In this document: one piece after another, positions 7,512-11,818 of the stretch
Position numbering within the stretch: position 1 is the stretch's first letter
How the letters are laid out: each line of letters begins with the position of its first letter
Assembly: GCA_009699165.1 (NCBI GenBank)
Contig: WLOR01000046.1
Span: 1-11,818, forward strand
Length of the DNA: 11,818 bases
Direction of reading: 5' to 3'
From: Actinomycetota bacterium
Lineage (GTDB): Bacteria; Actinomycetota; Actinomycetes; Nanopelagicales; Nanopelagicaceae
Made by a program: the position numbers and the translations under genes
Notes under the pieces: model-generated
Seen by the model: the letters and a program-made list of their open reading frames with translations, nothing else
Databases searched by the model: none
Told to the model about the DNA's origin: nothing

Positions 7512-8747
7512 ATGTCTGTCCGTCGCGTAGTCGTCACTGGTCTTGGTGCGACTACGCCTCTTGGCGGGAATGTGTCGGATTCATGGACAGCGCTTTTAGC
7601 TGGAACAAGTGGAGTTCGATTACTCACAGAGGATTGGGCTCAGACAATCCCTGTTCACTTTGCAGCCCGTGTGGCCGTCGAACCGAGTGAACAGATGGAG
7701 CGGGTAGAGATACGCCGCTTAGATAGATCCGAACAGTTTGCACTTGTTGCATCGCGTGAAGCTTGGAAAGACGCTGGCGCACCCGAGATGGATAAGGAGC
7801 GCCTGGGCGTTGTGATCGCATCGGGAATCGGTGGAGTAACAACGTTGCTCGATCAGTACGACATCTTGCGTGAAAAAGGCCCTCGTCTTGTAAGTCCACA
7901 CACTGTTCCTATGTTGATGCCAAACGGTCCTGCAGCAAATGTCGGTCTTGAACTTGCAGCCAAAGCAGGAGTTCATACTCCCGTGAGTGCTTGCGCATCT
8001 GGAGCCGAAGCAATTGGTTATGCATTCGACATGATTCGTAACAATCGCGCCGACGTTGTTGTTAGCGGTGGCGTCGAAGCAGCGGTTCATGCACTACCGA
8101 TGTCGGCATTTGCAGCGATGAAAGCTTTATCTACAAGAAATGATGACCCTGCTCGAGCATCTAGGCCATACGATTTAAATCGTGATGGCTTTGTCTTGGG
8201 CGAAGGCGGCGGTGTATTAGTTCTTGAAGAGTACGAGCACGCTCGTGCGCGTGGAGCACATATATATTGCGAGATCGTGGGACAGGGTCTGACTTCAGAT
8301 GGATACCACATTGCAGCCCCTGATCCAGATGGTGCTGGAGTACAGCGCGCGCTTAAATTTGCACTGCGTGATGCTGGTTTATCAACTAAAGATATTGTCC
8401 ATTTAAATGCGCATGCAACTTCAACGCCTGCTGGAGATGTTGCCGAAGCCAATGCTCTGCGCGCTGCACTTGGCGCAGATGCCGATCACGTAGCAGTCTC
8501 TGCAACTAAATCTATGACGGGCCATTTATTAGGTGGAGCAGGCGCAATTGAATCAGTCTTTATTGTTAAGACTCTCCAAGATCGACTAGCTCCCCCAACG
8601 ATAAATATTGATGATTTAGATCCTGCAGTTACGGTAGATGTAGTACGGGATAAGCCACGAGCACTCCCATCAGGAGATATTGCAGCGCTCAATGATTCAT
8701 TTGGTTTCGGTGGTCACAACGTTGTATTGGTCTTTAAGAGCCTATAA
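7512..8747 (+). CDS. fabF: beta-ketoacyl-ACP synthase II FabF
   Basis: FabF extends acyl-ACP by two carbons using malonyl-ACP; the mycobacterial counterparts are KasA and KasB. The 411-residue protein starts VVVTGLGATTPLGGN, the usual KAS II opening. Cys161 (VSACASGAEAIGYA) carries the acyl chain, and the decarboxylation pair is His301 (NAHATSTPAGD) and His338 (KSMTGHLLGGAGA), with Lys333. DSFGFGGHN near the C-terminus completes the set. All catalytic residues are present, so it is not a chain-length-factor homologue. AGAGAG at 7501-7506 is 5 bases ahead of the ATG. Its TAA is followed directly by the accD6 ATG (TAAATG), with no spacer. It is the only elongating synthase in view. Confidence 0.97.
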   Translation: MSVRRVVVTGLGATTPLGGNVSDSWTALLAGTSGVRLLTEDWAQTIPVHFAARVAVEPSEQMERVEIRRLDRSEQFALVASREAWKDAGAPEMDKERLGVVIASGIGGVTTLLDQYDILREKGPRLVSPHTVPMLMPNGPAANVGLELAAKAGVHTPVSACASGAEAIGYAFDMIRNNRADVVVSGGVEAAVHALPMSAFAAMKALSTRNDDPARASRPYDLNRDGFVLGEGGGVLVLEEYEHARARGAHIYCEIVGQGLTSDGYHIAAPDPDGAGVQRALKFALRDAGLSTKDIVHLNAHATSTPAGDVAEANALRAALGADADHVAVSATKSMTGHLLGGAGAIESVFIVKTLQDRLAPPTINIDDLDPAVTVDVVRDKPRALPSGDIAALNDSFGFGGHNVVLVFKSL

Positions 8748-10139
8748 ATGTCCACCGAGGCAATTGATCCGCGCGATCCAGAAATACGTATCGCGCGATT
8801 AGTCGATGAGGGAAAGTTTGAATTCTTAATCCCTCGTACAGACTGCGGAATGATCGCTGTGACAGGATTGATTAAGGGTAATAAAGTTGTAATTTTTGCA
8901 TCAGATGCCACAATCAAAAGCGGGGCACTCGGTGTTGATGGTTCAAAGGTAATCGTTACCGCATATAAGGCTGCAATGGGCGCGCAAGTTCCAGTTATTG
9001 GAATCTGGCACTCAGGCGGTGCGCGCCTAAGCGATGGAGTTGCATCCCTTGATGCATTCGGAGAAGTTTTTCAATCAATGATTTCGGCAAGTGGTCGGAT
9101 TCCTCAACTCTCTTTAGTTCTTGGACCTACTGCAGGCGGCGGCGCTTATGGTCCTGCACTCACTGACGTGGTCGTACTCGCGCCAGAGGGTCGAATATTT
9201 GTTACCGGCCCAGATGTTGTTAAGAGTGTGACAGGTGAAGATATCGACATGGCTTTGCTTGGCGGCCCGGAAGCCCACAAGAAAAACAGCGGCCTCGCAC
9301 ACATCATTGCGCCCAGCGAACAGGAAGCATTTGATGACGTTCGTGATTTAACTGCGCTTTTTGCCAATCATGGATTTATGAGTCCGGATGTTGTTGATAT
9401 AGATCTTTCAAATTTTGTTCCTGAATCTAAAGTGCGCACCTATGAAGTTCGACCATTAATTGATGCGCTCTTGGATAAAGAGACTGAGAGCATTGAACTT
9501 CTTTCAATGTGGGCACCTAACATGACAACGATTATTGGTCGCTTAGGTGGATCAACCGTTGGAGTGCTTGCAAATAATCCAGCTCATTTAGCTGGTGTCT
9601 TAGATGCTGCCGCGGGAGAAAAAGCTGCGCGATTTGTACGTACGTGCGATGCATTTGGAATCCCACTAATTGTTATAGCCGATGTTCAAGGGTTTTTACC
9701 TGGCGCCGGTCAAGAGTGGGAAGGCGCAGTCAGGCGCGGTGCCAAGTTGTTGCATGCATTTGGTGAGGCAGTAGTTCCACGCGTTACATTGATTACGCGA
9801 CGGGCATACGGAGGGGCGTTTGTAGCGATGAACTCAAAAGCCTTAGGAGCAACACGGGTTTTTGCTTGGCCACAGGCCGAAGTTTCAGTGATGGGCGCTG
9901 TCGCTGCTGTGCGCGTATTACATCGGCGAATATTGGCAGATATTCCGCCAGAGCAGCGCGAATCTATGGAGTTAGAACTTGCTGCAGAGCATGAAAAAAT
10001 ATCAGGCGGAGTTACCCGCGCAATCGAAATCGGTGCCGTCGATGAGATGGTTGAGCCAGCATTAACGCGGAGTGCTCTTGCAAAAACAATTGCAGATGCA
10101 CCCCATCGCCGTGGTAGCCACGGCAACATTCCCCTTTAA
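8748..10139 (+). CDS. accD6: acyl-CoA carboxylase beta (carboxyltransferase) subunit, AccD6 type
   Basis: This subunit transfers carboxyl from biotin to acetyl-CoA (or propionyl-CoA), making the malonyl-CoA that FabD uses. The 463-residue protein holds both crotonase-like halves in one chain: IWHSGGARLSDGVASL (86-101) and LGPTAGGGAYGPALTD (125-140) in the first, DVQGFLPGAGQEWEG (312-326) and ITRRAYGGAFVAMNSK (349-364) in the second. AWPQAEVSVMGAVAAVRVLH is close to mycobacterial AccD6, as I recall it. At the residue aligned with Asp422 of Streptomyces PccB it has Val359, which fits acetyl-CoA or mixed use rather than strict propionyl-CoA. It starts right after the fabF TAA and closes the fatty-acid operon. 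The biotin carboxylase/carrier subunit must be elsewhere. The symbol follows AccD6 by position and similarity; accB or pccB-like names are possible. Confidence 0.92.
   Translation: MSTEAIDPRDPEIRIARLVDEGKFEFLIPRTDCGMIAVTGLIKGNKVVIFASDATIKSGALGVDGSKVIVTAYKAAMGAQVPVIGIWHSGGARLSDGVASLDAFGEVFQSMISASGRIPQLSLVLGPTAGGGAYGPALTDVVVLAPEGRIFVTGPDVVKSVTGEDIDMALLGGPEAHKKNSGLAHIIAPSEQEAFDDVRDLTALFANHGFMSPDVVDIDLSNFVPESKVRTYEVRPLIDALLDKETESIELLSMWAPNMTTIIGRLGGSTVGVLANNPAHLAGVLDAAAGEKAARFVRTCDAFGIPLIVIADVQGFLPGAGQEWEGAVRRGAKLLHAFGEAVVPRVTLITRRAYGGAFVAMNSKALGATRVFAWPQAEVSVMGAVAAVRVLHRRILADIPPEQRESMELELAAEHEKISGGVTRAIEIGAVDEMVEPALTRSALAKTIADAPHRRGSHGNIPL
10108..10124. terminator. GC-rich hairpin at the accD6 3' end, possible U-less terminator
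   Basis: GCCGTGG (10108-10114) and CCACGGC (10118-10124) form a perfect 7-base-pair stem around the loop TAG. It lies inside the last codons of accD6 (RRGSHGN) and 22 bases before the stop of the convergent SIMPL gene. Neither strand has a T-run after it, so it is not a standard intrinsic terminator. It is the only strong fold near this junction of two converging genes. It could be a coding coincidence. Confidence 0.3.
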
Positions 10140-10145
10140 TTAGTT

Positions 10146-10907
10146 CTAATTGGTTTTAAACGTTACCGAAACCGTTGCAGTTACAGTCTTGTCGATTGTA
10201 GTTGTGTCATATGCGCCGTAATCAGCTGTCATTGTTGAATCTGGTGTTGTGATCTGAATTGGTCCAGCTTTGACGTTAACTAATGCGCCAAGATTGCTTC
10301 CAACTGCCTTAGTCAAAGCCTGCGCGCGAACCTTGGCATCCTTCATTGCATCGCTCATTAGCGCTGGGCGAAGTTGCGGAAGATTGGAAATATAGTACTG
10401 AGGGCCATAGTTATTAACATTAATTCCAGTTTCAAGAAGTGAACCGATACCTTGGCTGAGCTTAGAAACTAACTGAACATCCTTAGTGCGCACTGTTACA
10501 TCGCGATTAGCGCGGTATGAAAGTATGCGACCAGTTGCATTTCCATTGACATACTCTTCGTTGGCATATGTAGATACTGCTCCAAGAGTTAATGCATCAG
10601 TTGGAATTCCACCGGCGTTGAGATACTTCGAAAGTGCGGCAACATCAGAGTCCACTTTTTTTATTGCTGCACTAACTGTTGCAGAGGATAGGTTTACAGA
10701 GAGTGTCCATACGGCATTATCTGCTACTGCAGTTGTCTTGGCAGATCCAGTGACAGTGATTCCATCGCTACTGCGAGATGCAAAACCAGTTCCGACTTTC
10801 ATCAAACCAATTCCAAGTGCAAGAGAGACAATAACTGCAGAGATAATAATTGTCACCGCTTTGCGGCGCTCGACTGTGATGATAGGTGATTCGTTTAGTT
10901 GACTCAT
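10146..10907 (-). CDS. membrane-anchored SIMPL (DUF541) domain protein
   Basis: The 253-residue protein has a basic N-terminus (VERRKA), one hydrophobic segment at about 17-38 (AVTIIISAVIVSLALGIGLM), then a domain of about 200 residues with the SIMPL/DUF541 pattern: GITVTGSAKTTAVADNAVWT (49-68) near the start and VTATVSVTFKTN at the end. The segment should act as an uncleaved signal anchor, leaving the domain outside the membrane; no lipobox cysteine is seen. The family's biochemical role is not settled and I do not assign one. The reading frame ends 6 bases from the accD6 stop, facing it. It follows the DUF3145 gene by 17 bases on the same strand, so they may share a transcript. No Shine-Dalgarno is visible, but a -10-like box 6 bases ahead suggests it may also have its own leaderless start. 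Confidence 0.82.
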   Translation of the reverse strand: MSQLNESPIITVERRKAVTIIISAVIVSLALGIGLMKVGTGFASRSSDGITVTGSAKTTAVADNAVWTLSVNLSSATVSAAIKKVDSDVAALSKYLNAGGIPTDALTLGAVSTYANEEYVNGNATGRILSYRANRDVTVRTKDVQLVSKLSQGIGSLLETGINVNNYGPQYYISNLPQLRPALMSDAMKDAKVRAQALTKAVGSNLGALVNVKAGPIQITTPDSTMTADYGAYDTTTIDKTVTATVSVTFKTN

Positions 10908-10913
10908 GATTTA

Positions 10914-10919
10914 ATTCTA
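10914..10919 (-). promoter_or_regulatory. candidate -10 box for a leaderless SIMPL-gene transcript
   Basis: On the minus strand TAGAAT (5 of 6 to TATAAT, and TANNNT) lies 6 bases before the SIMPL ATG at 10907, so +1 would fall on the start codon. No Shine-Dalgarno precedes that ATG. The box sits in the 17-base gap after the DUF3145 stop. A -35 box would fall inside the DUF3145 gene and none is convincing. Confidence 0.42.
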
Positions 10920-10924
10920 TCTAA

Positions 10925-11434
10925 CTAGATTGCTCTTAAGTGAGAAAGCTCCTGGTGATTGACGCCACGAAAACGTTCGAGTTCATTTTCCCAGTCTTCT
11001 CCAAGGCAGTGCGCTATCCCTGAACGAATAGACTCTTCATCAAAACTCTTTTGCAGAATTTCGTTGATCTGATTTTCACTCACTAATACCGCCCCTGACA
11101 GGTCAGTTACGGCGCGATGTATACCAAGCTCAGGAGTGAAACGAAATAACTCTCCCCCGCTATTGGAGTCCTCTTGAACTTCAAAGTAGAGGTAGTGCCA
11201 ACTGCGAAGCGCACTTGCAACTGCCGCTGCGACTCCTGCTCGATCACGCCAGGTGAGCGTGCATTTAAATGTGCCCGCTTTTAACATCTGAGGCGTCCAC
11301 TCACATCGAGTTGATAGGCCAAGCAGATCTGCGAGCGCCCATTCGACGTGGGCGCGCAGCGCCGATGGCGCGCTATGAATCGTCAGCGAGCCTCGGACGG
11401 CTAATGCTGATGAGGACTGGGTTAAACGTTGCAT
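10925..11434 (-). CDS. DUF3145 family protein (conserved actinobacterial, unknown function)
   Basis: The 169-residue product carries what I recognise as DUF3145 hallmarks: IHSAPSALRAHVEWAL (19-34), CEWTPQ (44-49), the central SALRSWHYLYFEVQE (74-88), RFTPELGIHRAVTDLSG (98-114) and the C-terminal GEDWENELERFR. The family is found across actinobacteria and has no known activity; I do not propose one. ATG 11434 is chosen because the family begins about here and AGGAG lies 5 bases ahead. The frame also stays open to ATG 11503, preceded by AGAGGTG, which would add 23 Arg/Gly-rich residues (MEALAGAKGGRGRSHRASLL and three more) unlike the family. It may be co-transcribed with the SIMPL gene and is divergent from the cold-shock gene. 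In Streptomyces, from memory, a family member lies next to fabF, so closeness to fatty-acid genes may be meaningful. Confidence 0.8.
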   Translation of the reverse strand: MQRLTQSSSALAVRGSLTIHSAPSALRAHVEWALADLLGLSTRCEWTPQMLKAGTFKCTLTWRDRAGVAAAVASALRSWHYLYFEVQEDSNSGGELFRFTPELGIHRAVTDLSGAVLVSENQINEILQKSFDEESIRSGIAHCLGEDWENELERFRGVNHQELSHLRAI

Positions 11435-11439
11435 GAAAA

Positions 11440-11494
11440 CTCCTAGCAAGGACGCCCTGTGCGACCTTCCCCGGCCGCCTTTTGCTCCTGCTAG
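11440..11494 (-). promoter_or_regulatory. nested hairpins in the leader of the DUF3145 gene
   Basis: On the minus strand CTAGCA (11494-11489) can pair with TGCTAG (11448-11443), extended by GG/CC with one bulge. Inside it, GCGGCC (11478-11473) pairs with GGTCGC (11466-11461) around GGGGAA. The 3' arm of the outer stem overlaps the first bases of the AGGAG ribosome site (11444-11440) for ATG 11434. Such a fold could hide that site, while an upstream in-frame ATG with its own AGAGGTG is outside the stem. Function is unproven. Confidence 0.3.
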
Positions 11495-11612
11495 TGCCTC
11501 CATTACACACCTCTAGTGCTCAAACTGTCCAGTCCTTCTTTAGGTATCTAGAGATATTGGCGGTAGAGTTTGCACCAGTCCGACGCTTAATCAGTACCCG
11601 TATCATGTAACA

Positions 11613-11693
11613 CATAATCGGTATCGCTGGCGCAAGAGGAAGACCGTGATCGAGGATTTCTCGAGCACCCACATATCGAAGGAAAAGTAAAAC
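11613..11693 (+). promoter_or_regulatory. candidate promoter and leader of the cold-shock gene
   Basis: CATAAT (11613-11618, 5 of 6 to TATAAT) would start a transcript near 11625, giving a leader of about 70 bases; no good -35 is visible. In the leader TCGAG (11650-11654) pairs with CTCGA (11660-11664) around a five-base loop, and AAGGA (11679-11683) is the ribosome site for ATG 11694. Structured leaders are common on cold-shock mRNAs, but this stem is small and only suggestive. The rest of the 190-base gap (11504-11693) shows no gene on either strand. Confidence 0.4.
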
Positions 11694-11818
11694 ATGGCAA
11701 CAGGTACAGTTAAGTGGTTCAACTCTGAAAAGGGTTTCGGTTTCATTGCAGTTGATGGTGGCGGACAAGATGTATTCGTTCACTACTCAGCTATTCAAGG
11801 AAACGGTTACAAGTCCCT
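11694..11818 (+). CDS. cspA: cold-shock protein (CspA family), N-terminal part (cut by window end)
   Basis: Forty-one codons are visible, starting [18 protein letters not shown] and ending in NGYKS; families of this kind are about 67 residues, so roughly a third is missing. RNP1 (KGFGFI, residues 13-18) and RNP2 (VFVHY, 27-31) are intact, with the aromatic residues that stack on single-stranded nucleic acid, including Trp8. The protein binds single-stranded RNA and DNA and acts as an RNA chaperone. AAGGA 10 bases before the ATG supports the start. It is divergent from the DUF3145 gene. Paralogues are usual in actinobacteria, so the A in the symbol marks the family, not a particular copy. Confidence 0.95.
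   Translation, partial: MATGTVKWFNSEKGFGFIAVDGGGQDVFVHYSAIQGNGYKS

Noticed and set aside
7624..8692. Several antisense open frames opposite fabF (up to 123 codons)
   Set aside because: They overlap a gene with all catalytic residues intact, have no ribosome sites or recognisable domains, and are low-complexity Ser/Ala/Arg or Cys-rich as mirror frames usually are.
9710..10129. 139-codon antisense open frame opposite accD6
   Set aside because: Mirror frame of a well-supported gene; the composition is random-looking with no domain.
11520..11783. 87-codon minus-strand frame across the cold-shock leader and gene
   Set aside because: It overlaps the certain cold-shock coding start and contains no recognisable domain.
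1..11818. Search for mobile elements, CRISPR repeats, tRNA or rRNA genes, and defence or toxin systems
   Set aside because: Nothing found by eye: no transposase or integrase motifs, no regularly spaced repeats, no tRNA-like folds. The gene content is core metabolism.

Overview
The window looks like chromosomal DNA of an actinobacterium with unusually modest GC content. Three things point there: the gene order etfB-etfA-cysteine desulfurase-mnmA, a type II fatty-acid cluster (fabD-fabH-acpP-fabF) that ends in an AccD6-type carboxyltransferase, and a DUF3145-type protein. Many AT-rich codons and very tight gene packing suggest a streamlined lineage such as the freshwater acI group (Nanopelagicales). 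That placement is inference; no rRNA or other marker is present to confirm it.

Layout. Positions 1-2996 (minus strand) hold one tightly coupled unit, etfB, etfA, cysteine desulfurase and the first 36 codons of mnmA, with 4-base overlaps or gaps of about 10 bases. It joins an electron-transfer flavoprotein to a sulfur-relay pair for tRNA thiolation. A short divergent region (2997-3064) separates it from glgX, a glycogen debranching enzyme on the plus strand. Only 32 bases later the fatty-acid operon starts: fabD and fabH overlap, then a 111-base gap with a likely promoter, then acpP, fabF and accD6. Together these five genes supply malonyl-CoA, load it on acyl carrier protein, and start and extend the chain. 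The reductases and dehydratase, and the biotinylated carboxylase subunit, are not in the window.

The right end carries two minus-strand genes converging on accD6: a membrane-anchored SIMPL (DUF541) protein and a DUF3145 protein. A divergent cold-shock protein gene is cut by the window end.

The window is mostly ordinary housekeeping DNA. I see no transposase, phage gene, CRISPR array, tRNA, rRNA or defence system. The points most worth a second look are possible leaderless starts at three genes, an alanine at the primer-selectivity position of FabH, a structured leader in front of the DUF3145 gene, and the clustering of DUF3145 and SIMPL genes beside the fatty-acid operon.
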